From: Chaetorhynchus papuensis
Lineage: Eukaryota > Chordata > Aves > Passeriformes > Rhipiduridae
Direction of reading: 5' to 3'
DNA: 64,000 nucleotides
NCBI GenBank assembly: GCA_013396525.1
Contig: VWYX01000281.1
Coordinates: forward strand, 124,001-188,000
Below are positions 25,201 to 37,500 of the stretch, in pieces (positions within the stretch are counted from its first letter, which is position 1; each line of letters opens with the position of its first letter). The notes beneath the pieces were generated by a model. The model was not told where the DNA came from. It worked only from the letters and a program-made list of their open reading frames with translations, and did no database searches. Made by a program: the position numbers and the translations under genes.

Positions 25201-26796
25201 AGGGCTCAGAGAGATTTGACTACGGCCTAATCAGAGAGGACATAAAAAGTCTGAAGGACTTTACTGATGGCTGGTACTGGGAGCCTGCCTGGCTTCTCTG
25301 TTGCCTCAACCTCGACCCACCACTAACTACTGAGCCCCCCTCAGACCTGCTTCTGCAGAGGGGACCCTTCAGGTACCCCAGCTCCAGCTCAGAGTCTGGA
25401 CTCCCCTTAAATGCCTCTTTTAATAAGGGTTTCAAAAACTTCTGGAAAGCTACACTTTGGAGACTCAAAAGCAATGGACTGTGCTTGAGGCAATAACATT
25501 ATCATTATTTTTTCCCAATCCCCTTAAAAAAATCTCTTTCCATGAGAGTCTAATTCATGTCTATGAAATTTCAAAATATGGCACCATAGAGGAGGAACCT
25601 TGAGAAACCTTGTCTACCTGGGCTTTGTTGTTTTTTTGGTTTTTTTTATATTCCCTGTTCCTGGCCTGGTTGTGATTGTGCGTCTGTGTCTGTAGCTAAG
25701 CCAGGGCTCTAAGGAAGCATTGCCAAAAAAAATTCCTGCTACATTTAGTCCTCCAGTCACCTTGAGAGATGCTTGCCTTGAGAACTGTATATTAGTAAAA
25801 CAGGGCTGCAGTATGGAAAAAGAACAGAACTGCATGGAATCACACCCATTGTCCAGAAGCACAAAAGCCAAGAGATGTGCTGGCAGATGCCTCAAAAGTA
25901 TCTGTTATTTGGTCAGCCAAATTGAAACAGCAGCTGGGAGGGCTCCCTTCACTGCCTCTCCTGTGATGGAGTGGGAGATGTGCCTAAAGGATAGCAGGGG
26001 CATAAGGCCTCTGCTCCTGGAGGTAAAAAATCTGTGAAGGACTACTGGACACTGTGAATTAAACTGTTTTCTGTTGCATCAGAAAGGGTCTCATCAGAGT
26101 TGAAGCCTGGCCATTTGCACACCTGGCACCCCTGGCATAAATTAATATATCACTCCTCAAACACTTTTTCTTTCTGAAATACTCATTTCTGGCATTTCTT
26201 TGCTTAACAGCAGTGCTAAATTTCCTGCCCACATGGTTTGCAGTGACTTGTTTACTGCAAGGCACACCAATCTTCTACTGCTCCATCACCACTGGAATTT
26301 GTATGGCCTTGCTCTCTTCTTTCCTGTAGGATTAAGTGTGGTAACTCCCAGAATGAAGGTATTTCCTTAAGTGAGGCTTTACCTATAAGGACACATTTAA
26401 TGCAAATCTATGTCAGGTTTTAAGTGTACTTTGGGGAGGGTCATTTGACTTGGATGGATGTCTTATCTTACCAGCAGAGATTAAGGCATGCAACAACCTA
26501 AAAGTTGACCCTCACAAGATGACTGCCTGGCTTGTCCTGAGCACAGGATGCTGCATCTTAGTCTGCTAGTGTTGCATCTCTGTTGAGAAAAACAAACAAG
26601 GCAGGTATGAACTGAAAGAGTTAAGGGCCTCCTGGTGCCCAAGGACAAGCTCTGCTGGGAAGCACCTGCTTAATATTTGTCTAACTTTCTGCCAGAGACA
26701 AGAACTCCTTCAATTTGTTACAGAGTAATAATATTTCCAGGTGTGAATAAGGGGCAGTGTCCCCCTACCCAATTTCTTTTAAATGGTTAGCAAAAG
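16271..26796. other. Intergenic, no gene recognised
   Basis: Several open frames of 90-229 codons occur (largest 16909-17598 plus, then 22306-22785 minus). None has flanking splice sites joining to another frame, and none gives a recognisable protein. A short (GCAACTGCA)-type repeat sits at 22914-22940. Confidence 0.5.
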
Positions 26797-26860
26797 CATA
26801 ATTAAGATAGCTTCTAATTAGAATAATTAAATTCTAATAAGATTAATTAAAACTCCCTCT
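26797..26860. promoter_or_regulatory. Cluster of TAATTA-type homeodomain core sites
   Basis: ATAATTAAG, CTAATTAG, ATAATTAAA and GATTAATTAAA fall within about 55 bp, just upstream of the CR1 insertion. Homeodomain proteins bind such cores, but AT-rich DNA produces them by chance, so this is only a possibility. Confidence 0.2.
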
Positions 26861-26904
26861 ATGAGAAGTTCTAGTGGGTAAGGGAAAAACTGAGTATGTC
26901 GTCT

Positions 26905-28005
26905 AACTAAACTTTAATAAAGCCTTTGACACAATTTTCCACAGCATCGTCCTCGAGGAACCAGCTGCTCATGGCTGGGATGAGTGAAGTGTTTGCTGGG
27001 TAAAAAAACAAATGGATGGCCAGGCCCAGAGGGTGAGGGTGAATGGAGTTGCATCATCTGGTGTCTGGTCACCTGTCATGTTCCCCAGGGCTCAGTACTG
27101 GGTCCAGTCCTGTTTAATACATTTATCAATGATCTGGACAAGGGAACTGAGCCTGCTCTCAGTCCGTTCACAGGCACCACCAAGCTGTGCAGGAGTGTTG
27201 GTCTGCTGCAGGGCAGGAAGGCTCTGCAGAGGGGTCTGGACAGGCTGGATCCATGGGCTGACATCAATTGTGTGAGGTTCATCCAGGCAAAGTGCCGGGT
27301 CCTGCTTTGGGTTACAATAACCCCAGGCAGAGCTACAGGGCAGAGAGGCTGGAAAGGTGCCTGGAAGAAAAGGACCTGGGGGCAAACATGAGCCAGAGTG
27401 TGCCCAGGTGGCCAAGAAGGCCAAGGGCATCCTGGCCTGGATCAGCAACAGTGTGGCCAGCAGGACCAGGGCAGTGATTGTCCCCCTGTACTCAGCACTG
27501 GTGAGGCCACTCCTCAAATCCTGTGCTCAGTTCTGGGCTTCTTGCTATAAGAAGGACATTGTGGGGCTGGAGCGTGTTCAGGAGCAGGGTGAAGGGTCTG
27601 GAGCACAAGTCTGATGAGGACCTGCTGAGGGACCTGAGAAAATGAAACTGAGGAGGGACCTCATCGTTCTCTGGAACTCCTTGAATGGAGGTTGTAGTGA
27701 GCTGGGTGTTGGTCTCTTCTCCCAAGTAACAAGCAATAGGACAAGAGGAAATGGTCTCAGCTAAACCAGGAGAGGTTTAGATTGGATATTAGGAAAACTT
27801 GCTTTACTAAAATGGGTGGCAGGCATTGGCACAGGCTCCCCAGGGAAATGGTGGAGCTACAATCCCTGGAAGTGTTCAGAAAATATGTGGATGTGATGCT
27901 TAGGGACATGGTTTAGTGGTGGACTTGGCGGTGCCGGGTAGTGGGTGGACACAATAGTCTTAGAAATCTTTCCCAATCACAGCAATTCTGTGATTCTGTG
28001 ATTCT
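26905..28005 (+). mobile_element. 5'-truncated CR1 LINE, plus orientation
   Basis: The element is a 1.1-kb CR1 tail. It enters in the reverse transcriptase domain (KAFDTIFHSI in one frame), continues through VLGPVLFNTFINDLD and the RT thumb region with many frame breaks, and closes with the CR1 3' end CAATTCTGTGATTCTGTGAT. At the position of the catalytic Asp-Asp box it reads SPFTGTTKLC, so the box is lost in addition to the frameshifts. It is an inactive fossil copy lying about 1.9 kb beyond the end of ADPRHL1. Confidence 0.93.
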
Positions 28006-29922
28006 CCTGTGCAGGCAGGAGAAGCCAGCTAATAGAGAATTTATTATTCAAGTCTGTTGCAAATGCTCTATGCTGTAAGGACTTCTCTCAAATGTGAAAT
28101 GAAATAATGGACAATAAAAAGTAAATCAGGCTTCAGGTTTAGTACAAAGGGGCCTTTATGGTTGCCAGCTTATTCAGCTTGGTGGGTGAGGTAAACCTCT
28201 GTGTGTAAGGACAGTGTTGTATCTCCAATAAAATCTATTTTAGTTTTTGAGGACTGGAGTGTAATATACAAATGCAGTTTCATTTTGTGACCCTCCAGAT
28301 GCCAGAAAGCCTAATTCTTGGCAGGTTGGGAAGGAAAAAGAAGTCAAAGTTTAAGCCTCTTCAGTGGTCAGGAAACACGATGTTCAGATTCCCGCTTCCT
28401 CCCAGCAGTGTCCCCAACCGGGCCAGCTCAGTTGTCACATATGTGACTTGTGTGCATTGTGCTGGCAAACAGGTTTGGTCTCAGCTTGCTGCCAGCCTGT
28501 TCTTGTCCTCAGTCTCTTGATGGTGGTGGGTGGGGGCATTCTGCCAACGTGGGCCTAAGGAACAGCCAGCCTTCAGCTGCGGAGCGTGGTCATGGAGAGC
28601 ATCATAAAAATGGAAGGGAATTCACTGCCACGGGGAAGCAGGACCTTGTTTGAATAAACCCTCTCTCCTCCTGAAGTCGGATCCTTAGGATTTGCCTTTA
28701 GGGTTCCTCCACTGTAGGTTTTAATATGAATGTGTGGTTACAATGCTAAGCTAAACTCGTGTATGGGAGAGTTGGCGCTGTGAGATGTTCTGTCTGTCAT
28801 GGCTTAACTAAGACACCCAAGGCAGCAACCCTGCCCTCCCTTCTCCAAAACAACATTCATCACACACAAATTTTTTGCAGAAGAGGCTATTATTGTAAAC
28901 ACAAAAAATCATACCGCATTAGTAGGATTCAGTGACACTGGCTGCTTTTTACTGCTCTATTTCACATTGCATTGTAAAATAAACACTTCCTAAGACTTTA
29001 AATGTGAGCTGAAGCACCTGCCTCATGCCTGTGTGCCCCAGCATTTGGAGTGGGACAGATGTCCCAGGAAGAGCTGAATTGCCATGTCAAAGTGTTGAGC
29101 CACTCTGGCTTACCTTGTCCTCATGGCCTTTCAGAGTTGAGCTTTTCTGAGCTCTTACACTTGTTGCATATTCATTTTCAGTAATTAAGAACCCCTTGAA
29201 ATGGTGTACCTTTACAACAATAATGCATACAGTGTTTGGCCAAAGTGCAAATAGCTTCAGAGGAGGTTAAATCACTATTTTTCCAATATTAATATTAATG
29301 AGGCCGAACATTTGCATTCACCATAAATCCCCTTGTAGCATCAATGTCCTTTGAGGACTTTTTCTGCAGAAAACGAAGCATTCCCCTCCTTCCCTCACTA
29401 CTTCTGCTAACAGTGTCACTCAGTGCAGCAATAGATCAACAGTTCCTGCTAATCTGTGAAAAGGCAGAGCTTGGAACAAGTGCTTTTTGACGTAATTAAA
29501 GCTACACTGCCTACCACTATTCCTGGAAGAAGTACTAACAGAGTTTCATTAGAACAAGTAAATACAAATAGAGTTCAGCCTGAACAGTTGTCTTTGTTAC
29601 AAACAAAGGCCATTAGTTAGCAAGGAGAATTTGAAGCAGGGCTGAATTCACGCTGATCTCAAAGCCCTTCTCATATTTAATTTATAAACTGATGATTAAT
29701 TCAGTGATTAGCTAATTCACTTGCAGTGATTAATTTAATTCATGTCTTCAGGCTAATGTTTAAGAAAGAAAAAAAACCCTAGCTCTGATAGATGCACATC
29801 AATGTCCTTGTGATTAAAAAATGATAATATAATGCCCTGGAGAAAAAAAGGAGAAAAGAAAGATCAGGAGAATCGGTAGCATGATCTGCTGTAAGTTCTT
29901 GCCTAAGCTGTAGATGTAATTT
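28006..29922. other. ADPRHL1 3' flank and probable 3' UTR of the long form
   Basis: No gene is recognised. The long-form ADPRHL1 stop is at 29923-29925, and the minus strand beyond it should carry the 3' UTR. No AATAAA is seen close by. The variant ATTAAA occurs on the minus strand at 29734-29739 and 29676-29681, about 185-250 nt after the stop, and either could serve. A cluster of GATTAA/TAATT cores lies at 29690-29745. Confidence 0.45.
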
Positions 29923-32900
29923 TTAGCTGTGATGTTTAAATGTGTCAGTAACTCTGATGATCAATGGTTTGAAAGCCGAATCTAAGGATCCTTCACTGTA
30001 GCTTTCCACTGTGTATTTTGAGAATGGCGTTGCTTTAGAGCAGTCCTCCAGCTCTGCTTTCTTCTCGCTTGTTTTCCCAGCTGCCTGCCCACTCCCCTCC
30101 CTTTCAGCAGCATCTTTCTCATGCCTCACCAAAGTCTTTGACGAGAGTGCTTTGTACTTCTTAAATGCAGGCTGCTTTTCTCTATTTCCAGCAGGATTTT
30201 CTTCATCTTTTGATGCAACATGTAATGATGAGGATGATTTGGGGGATTTTTCTGTATTAGACAAACTGGTCTCTTTTGGGACAGTACTGCTTTTACAGTT
30301 TATGCTGTTGCTTGGCAATGGAGCTTGATGTCTTTTGAAATCCCTCACAGGACCCTCCTCTCCTGAGCCATCATTGCTGTGCCTCTCTGACTGGGCTGAA
30401 GAACCTATCTGGTATTTCTCTCTTCTCTCAGGTCCACTCTTCTTTTCTGGACTACCAGTTTTATATGCTGGTTTTTTATCATGTGGTGGTGGCAAATGCT
30501 TCTTTTTGGCTGTGGCATTATTTTCTTGAGACTTCACAGGCGAATTTGAGTATGGGGACTGGCACATCCCAGAAGCTGGATCTTTGCTTTTATCTTTTAC
30601 AGCATTTGCATCAGGCTTTGTAAAACTTTTGGATACAGTTTGTGGGTTTTCTCCTCCTGGAATATTTTTCTCAGGCTTCAATAAATTACTTGAAGGAGGT
30701 AACTGATGGTTCCCAGAATCTTGGTACTTATCTTTCTCTTTTACAGACTTTTCTTTAGGTGACCTGGTGTCCTCTCTTGCTGGTTTCTTTTGCTTCCTCT
30801 CTCCAGAAGCGCTTTTTTCTTGAGGCTTCAGCACTTTGTTTGAAGAAGGCAGCTTCTCAGAATTTGTATCGCCATCCTTTTCTTTTACAGAATCAGTACC
30901 AGGCTGCTTAAAACCTGAAGAATCTGATGGTTTTTGCTTTTGTTCTGGAGTAATTTTTTCTTGATTTCTTTTCTTAACTGATGTTTCTGGTGGTACTGAC
31001 GAATACTTCCTGGAACTTGGAAGTTTGTCTTTCTCTTTTGCAGTATTTGTATCAGGTGTTGGAAAATCTTCAAATCTCATTTGCTGTTTGTCTCCTGGAA
31101 TATTTTCCTCATGCATTTCTGATTTTCCTGATGGCAGTAGCTGGTGCTTCCCAGAAAGCTGCTGCTCAATATCCTCTTTTACTACCTCTTTTTCAGGTGA
31201 TCCAGTGTCTTCTGCTGCTAGTGTCATTTGCATCCTCTCTCTTGAAGAGCTTCTGTCTTGACAATTTGGCACTTTGCTTGAAGAAGGTGACTGGAACTTC
31301 TCACAGGTATGTTGAGCCTCTTTTTTGTCTGACTTAGTTGCAGGCTTTACAAGGTCACCTGGTGACATCTGTTTCTGGGTCTCTAGAGTGCTATTGTCCT
31401 CATCAGAGGCCTTATTGTCTTGCCTTGCTGTATTTCTTGGTGGCATTGAATAATTGTTGAAGTCTGAGTTGGTGTTTTCTAGCCCTTCACTGTCATTTGC
31501 ACATTTCATTGGCTCATCTGATGAGTCCGGGTGGTTTTTCCTATTACTGCAATAGATGTTTTCATCTCCTGTCGTATCATGTTTGTGTTTCACAAAATCT
31601 CTTGGAGGTGCTAGATGCTCCGAACGCTGTCCAGTATTTTTCACTCCTTGAATGTTGGTATCATGGTCTGATGAAGGTAACTGGGATGTTTGAGGTCTAT
31701 GAGCATCACTCTCCTTTGAAGAGTTATTCCTGTGATCCACAGTATCACTTGGTGGGAATACTTGTTCTTGCTCAAATTTAGGCAAGACATTTTTTTCTTC
31801 TTTCTCTTCTGTCTCCATTCTATCACTTTCATGCTTCATGTCATCATCTGAGGAGAAGAGCTTATCCCTCGTGTGTTCAGATATCTTGTTTCTACTTTTT
31901 GCATCCTTCTTTTGGTCTAAGGCCAATTCAGTTGATGAAGGAACTGGGTTCTCTTCCAGCATATCACATCCTTGCTTTTTGGTACCATCTAATGTCGGTG
32001 TTTGGCTCTTCTCCAAGGGTAATGGGGGCTTTCTTGCTAGCGTGGTTTTATTTTCATGTTTTCCTGGCTTTGTGGTTGAATGTGAAAGACAGTTCTCAAG
32101 TCTCTGACGTGTATTTGTTTCTTTGTCTGTAGAGTTTTCATTTTCAGTTGCATGATTTGGGAATAGTGCTTGGTTCTTAAAATCACACATAGTTTTCTTC
32201 TCCCCCATTGCGTCACTCCCACCATTTGTCAACTCATCTGAAGTGGGGTGTGGATGCTTCTCACAGCCATGGCTGTCACGCTCATGTTGCACTCCACCAG
32301 CTCCCTGTCCCACCAGATCAGTAGGTGGAAGTGCTGGAGGATTCCCAAGAGTGTGATGGATACTTTGTCCTGCAATCCCACTCATTGGTATTGGTAAAGG
32401 GGTTGACAAAGGTGACTGCCATGCCTCAGAGTCAGGCCAGGGCATCTCATCTGCAGTGTCCTCTTCATGCTCAATGAAAGATTCAGATGGCTTGTGGCAG
32501 GTCTCCAGGTCAGTTAAGGAACTCTTGTGCAGGGCTTGATTGTTTGAGTGATTCATAATTTCATTTGATGAAGATAATTTATCCTTCCCAAAATCTTCTT
32601 CAGAAATAAAGGAACTGTGCTTCACAAGGTCACCTGGCAAAGGGCTTTGTGTCTTTTCCAAAGGAGAAGGTGTGTCCTCTTCTTCTGCAGCACCAGGCTT
32701 TGGCTCCAGGCTCTCATTTGAGGAGAGTATAGGTTTGTTCTGATTTGCATCTGGAATTGGCATGTCCACATTGGAAACACTATTTTGTGAGCTAAAATTT
32801 ATTTGAGGAGGCTGTGGCTGCATAGTTTTAAATTCATTTTGCATTTGCCTGTTGGATGTTTTATTCTCCTCGTCCTCTATATTTGGGACATCACTATTAT

Positions 32901-34573
32901 TTTTGCTAGAAGTAGAAGACATTTTGTCTTCACTGTGAAATTTTGCTTCTTCTTTGGCTTTCTCAGAACATTTGCCTCTTAAATCCAGTGCCTCTTTTTG
33001 AACCATTGGTGGCTTTGTGCCAGAAACCGGTATTAGGACAGTTAGCTGTTGATCATCCATTGGAGACTCAACTTCACAAGATGCTGAAAATCTTGGAGAG
33101 TAAAATGGCGGAATTTTTTCCAGTGCTTTCTGCTCTGGAAAACATTTTTGGCCTGCAAAGAAAGGATCCTTTTCTGACTCTGTGAGCTCTGCATCATCTT
33201 CTTCTGAAGACACATACATCAATATTTTGGGAATCTCTCCTGGTTTAGTATTCTGAGAGCTTTGTTCATGGGATCCTTCAGCTGTGCTAGAGTGAGGCGA
33301 GTCAGAAGGTGGGCGGTCTTCCTTAACAAGTTGCAGAACACTGGTAATTCCCAATAGTGAAGATGTGTCAGGCCCAGGTGGCATGTTAGTTCTGTCACAG
33401 TCTAGACTACATTCTGATAAGGGAGGAATGCAGTCTGCAAGAGCTTTGTTTTCATGAGCAGTTGAAGAGTTATCTAGAACAGGATCAAAGTTGGGTCCCT
33501 GTTTTGTGGAATCTACTTTAGCCTCAGCACAGTCCTTTGCATCCGACATGGCCTCTGGTGCCATCAGTAACTCTTCTTTGTCCTCCCTGTCCTGTGCTGC
33601 ATTTGCCAGTGTTTTGTTCTCTCTGTGGTCTCTGTTGGATCCTTCCTTTTCATTCAGTAGTGTTCCATGACCAAAAGGCTGGTTTGTGGCATTATTTTTC
33701 GACCAGCTCCAGGGATGGTTAATTTTTGTAGCCATGCTGAGTCTGGGCACTGGGACCACAGAGCACACTAAATTTTGGGACTCTGGATTCTTTATACCTG
33801 TGGCTGTCATTGCTGCCATGCGCAGCACTCTGACCTCAGGCTTATGAATAGTTTTTCTGCTCTGAAAGCTTTTAGTCTTTCTCTCACCTTTGCGCAAGAG
33901 TGATGCTTTCACCTCTGCAGCCGAGCAGAGAGCACTTTGTTCAAACTGCTCCTTCAGTTTGGACAGGACTGAATTCTTGTTGACTATTTTTGGCAAACTC
34001 ATGTTTTCTCCCTTCTTTTTCCAGCTGGGAGACTTCTCCTTGGCTTCTTTTTCTTCAGCAGCTAAAAATTTCTTCAGGATGTTCTTCACTGTGTTTTTTC
34101 CAGTCACACTACTCCACCTTGCCCTCTCGCTGGGTGCTGTGTCTGCATCCTCCTCCACTGCTTTTCCCTCTCCCTTCCTGTCTCTACTTCTGTCCAGCTT
34201 GTTACCAGCCCTGTTCATCCACAGCTTCTCTTTTATGACCAGTTTGCCGACTTCTCTTCTCTTCTTGGTGTACGGCTCGCGATTGTTGTTTAGAAACCTG
34301 GACCGCAAGAGCTGAAATCTGGTTGGATACTGAGCCCTGACTGGACCTGGACATGGCTGGTTAGAGCTCACCTGGTTTTCTTTACCTTCGGTCCATTTTG
34401 TCCTCTTGTTGCTGATCTCTGGATTGCCGGCTGCGAGCTCGGTGACGTATAGCAGCAGACTGCTGAGAACAGCAAAGGCTCCTTGCTCCGTTGCCATCCT
34501 ATTGAGCTTCTTCTTCAGCACCAGAGGGTCTATAAGCATCTTATCATCCCCACAGAAGTGTGTGGTTTTGGTG
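29923..34573 (-). CDS. ADPRHL1: ADPRHL1 exon 8: giant 3' exon encoding the long-form C-terminal extension
   Basis: The exon starts after TTTATGTTTTCTCTCACACAG, a strong acceptor, and stays open for 1549 codons to a stop at 29923-29925. Its first base completes a codon begun by AA of exon 7 (giving Asn), followed by TKTTHFCGDDKMLIDPLVLK. The N-terminal 300 residues hold a hydrophobic helix-like stretch (GAFAVLSSLLLYVTELAAG), basic Lys/Arg-rich blocks, and a Leu-rich segment (LPKIVNKNSVLSKLKEQFEQ). The remainder is Ser/Pro/Glu/Lys/Asn-rich, with almost no hydrophobic clusters, and looks disordered. Most of 30106-32640 is a degenerate repeat. The extreme C-terminus (SAFKPLIIRVTDTFKHHS) is again hydrophobic. 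The predicted long protein is 1903 residues. A separate gene is less likely, since no promoter or upstream ATG exon is seen. The function of the tail is unknown to me. Confidence 0.82.
30106..32640 (-). repeat. ADPRHL1: Degenerate protein repeat array inside ADPRHL1 exon 8
   Basis: The translated tail returns again and again to a motif of the form L-P-P/S-x-D/E-x-V/A/M-K-H/E followed by a polar spacer. Examples are LPGDLVKHSS, FSSDDDMKHESD, FPPSDTVDHRNN, APPRDFVKHKHD, SSDEPMKCAND, MPPRNTARQDN, SPGDLVKPATK, then PGTDSVKEKDG, PKEKSVKEKDK and PDANAVKDKSK. The spacing is about 23-33 residues in the middle part. It is about 47-56 residues in the last part, where LPSS returns within the longer unit. 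The units are too diverged to be recent duplications at DNA level. Confidence 0.7.
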
Positions 34574-37500
34574 CTGTGTGAGAGAAAACATAAATGTCTT
34601 TTCAAGTCATCAACATTGTCACTATCTTCTTACTTTGCTTTAATGGCATGCTGCTACGCATGAAATGGAAAAAACCACTTACATTTAGAACTTCTTAAGA
34701 GAGTTGGTGTTAGTGGCCTGTTAAAAAGCATGCAAAGTGCTCAATAAGCTTCATGAGGCGTGGTGTAGCAGGACAGTCAGGGCTTCACATCGTCCCACAC
34801 AGCACTGTCAGCTCTTTCTTCTGTGTTTTGTGGGCAGTGGAAACACTTCGGGAAGCAAGCAATGCTAGTCGGGGTCACTGCATCTCCTCTGTGCCACTAG
34901 TCCCTCATTTAGTATTACCATGTACTAAAGTGAGGTCAACACTGAAGGTGTTTTCCTTTTCTGCTAGGTAAAGTCTAGGCAAAAATAAATATGATGAGAC
35001 TGCAGTTAGCAGGAAACCATGGTTCTGTCTCTGCTTTATAAAACCAGACTCCAACCATTAAAACAAAATATCAAGGCTGAGGGGCCCAAATGTGCCACTC
35101 ATGGTTTTTGCTATTGGTACAGGTTAGAAGTCAGTAGATACCTCCCCAGAATTAAAAAAACACAACAGGGTTGCTGTTATTTGCTTTTTGATAGCATTCA
35201 AATCCGACATCAGGACTATGCTCTTAAATCTGCTTTGTGAAGGCTATCACCACAACAACAACCCTGGCAATGTCCCTTGACTACAACCTCTTTTAATCTG
35301 AAGGAAGAAAGATGGTATGTTGGACCTTAGCTTGTTTGAAGAATCAGGCCCTTGGACAGCTGGGGATTTAGTCAATGCTTTAATTGGTGTTTAATTGAAT
35401 CAGTTACTAAATAAAATACTGAACTCAGCACAAAAGCTGGAGCTTGAAGTCAATAACAATAGATGGGCCTGGGAGGAAAAAATCAAGGGGTGTCAGCTTT
35501 CTGACACCATGAAAAGCTGGAAGGTTACTTCACCGTGCAGTGAAATAGCTTCATGCACAGAATGCAGCCTGCATACCCGGAGGGGATTAATCTTTATGAG
35601 CAGAAGTGGAATAAAAAATTCTTTAAGTCAAGTCCACATGTAGAAAATGAAGAAAGGCTGCAAAGAGTCTCATCCTTTAGGGAGTGTCAAGCTTGGAAGG
35701 CTGGGGAAGGCCCAGCTGTGCCTCAGCAGCTGGCACCCCATGGCCTCTGAAAGAAACTGGACCTGGCCCCCTGCTGCAATATTATGGAGGCTGTTTGCAA
35801 AGTGAGGGGCTGGTCCTTTTCCAGTTGGGTTGTGACATTTGGATTCCACTTGGCTGCATTTCAAGTGCACATATTGAAAATTACATCCCTCAGCAGAGGG
35901 ATGAAGTTGCCATCTTGAATGGAAGAAGGTCTATTTATAATGACTTTGTAGGTATTTTTAAAGGCCAATAAAAGAAAAAAGCCTGACAACTGGCCCATGT
36001 CTAATGTGACAAACAATTCATTGTAGGTTTTGATTTGGAATACCCACATTTCAGCATAGCACAGGTGGTATCATCCACCCTTTCCCTTACCGAATTGACA
36101 ACAGTCAAGGAGGCAAAGCTTCTGTGTTACACCAAGCCCATTTGTCCCAACTATGGGAATTTTCAGAATAAAGAAAGAACCAGAACTCAGAGTATAATTG
36201 GCTAAAAATATCCTGGTTCATTCCCTCTCCTAGCAAGTCTGCCGATATTTTCACTGCAAGCTTGCCATCCCTCTCCTCCCTAACTAGTGTCTGGTGTATT
36301 CAGAAAAACATGTGGGGCCATCAAGCAATGTGCTTTAGGGTCATCTCTGATCTCTCAGAACAGCAGTGGAACTAGATGCCCTGCTTACCCCTCCCTTCTG
36401 GACTGCTTTGGATGCTATAAATGGCCACAGTAAAATACAGACTAGTCTTGCTTTCAGCATAGCCAAACTAGTATTGATTGTGAAGGGAAGAAGATCAGAC
36501 CCTCTCTGCTAGGAATATTCACAGTAATTAATCACGTATGAGCTATAAAATTCAAACAGCTTCATTAAAATACACTAGGAGTGAGCTCTATTCAGGGATT
36601 TCCTTTTCCATGTTAGAGTGTTATTATAGGATGCCATCTGAAATGTAGCATTTGTGGGAATACTGCATTGCCTTAAGTACCAAGACATGTTGCATGGGTT
36701 GAGTGTTTGATCCATATTCACCAGCCAGCAGCAGAAAATGAGCAAACAGCTATGGCACCTATTTAGGGCATCTGCAGCTCTTCCAAGATGACGTCACCTG
36801 CAAACGACCATCGTGACCATGTAAATCTGAAATGCATTCTGTGCAAGGGCAGTGGTACGATGACACTGAATTCTGAGACCACCACAGAAAATGGAGGTAG
36901 TGGGTGAATCTGCTTTGACCTAGTGTTTGGAAAACACCGTGGTTCCCCCTCAAGGAAGGAGGGCTAACTGAGAGGTTTCTCATGTTTGGGAGCATGACCA
37001 CCATTCTCAACAGGCTAAGTCATCATCCCTAATTTTTCCTTACTGTCTTTTCCTAAGTTTCATCCTGCTGTTCTTAAACTATGTCACCTATCAATGAAAT
37101 ATAGTCACCTCTATAACACCTACAAACAGTAAATTCTAGTCCCATTGGGAGTACCTGGACAGGTAGTCCCCAGGCACAGGGGAACCCCATGCCAGCAGAA
37201 TTCACTTCCCAGCACTGTGAGCTATGTCGTATGGCAAGGCAGATACTTGGGCTCCTCCCTGATCCTGTGAAATAGCCTAACATGTACTTTATCCCCCTCA
37301 CCCCTCTCTTCCTCTGGAGATGCTGGTTTGCACCCTTTTTAACGTGTGTGATGTGCCTCAGTGTGCTGCTGGTGTATGGAAGTGCTGCTGCATGGTTTTC
37401 AGTGTCTGGAGGACAGACTGCTTGGACCTGCAGAGGAGGCAAGGCCACCTTCAAAAGTTTCCTGTCTTCTTGGCCCACAAATAATTAAGATGCATAAGAC

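Noticed and set aside
27092..27517. A 141-codon minus-strand frame
   Set aside because: It is antisense to the CR1 reverse transcriptase fragment.
34574..34605. The first 11 codons of the 1560-codon open frame, as the start of an independent gene
   Set aside because: The stretch TTTATGTTTTCTCTCACACAG is a clear acceptor pyrimidine tract, so these codons are intronic. The apparent start is a chance in-frame extension.
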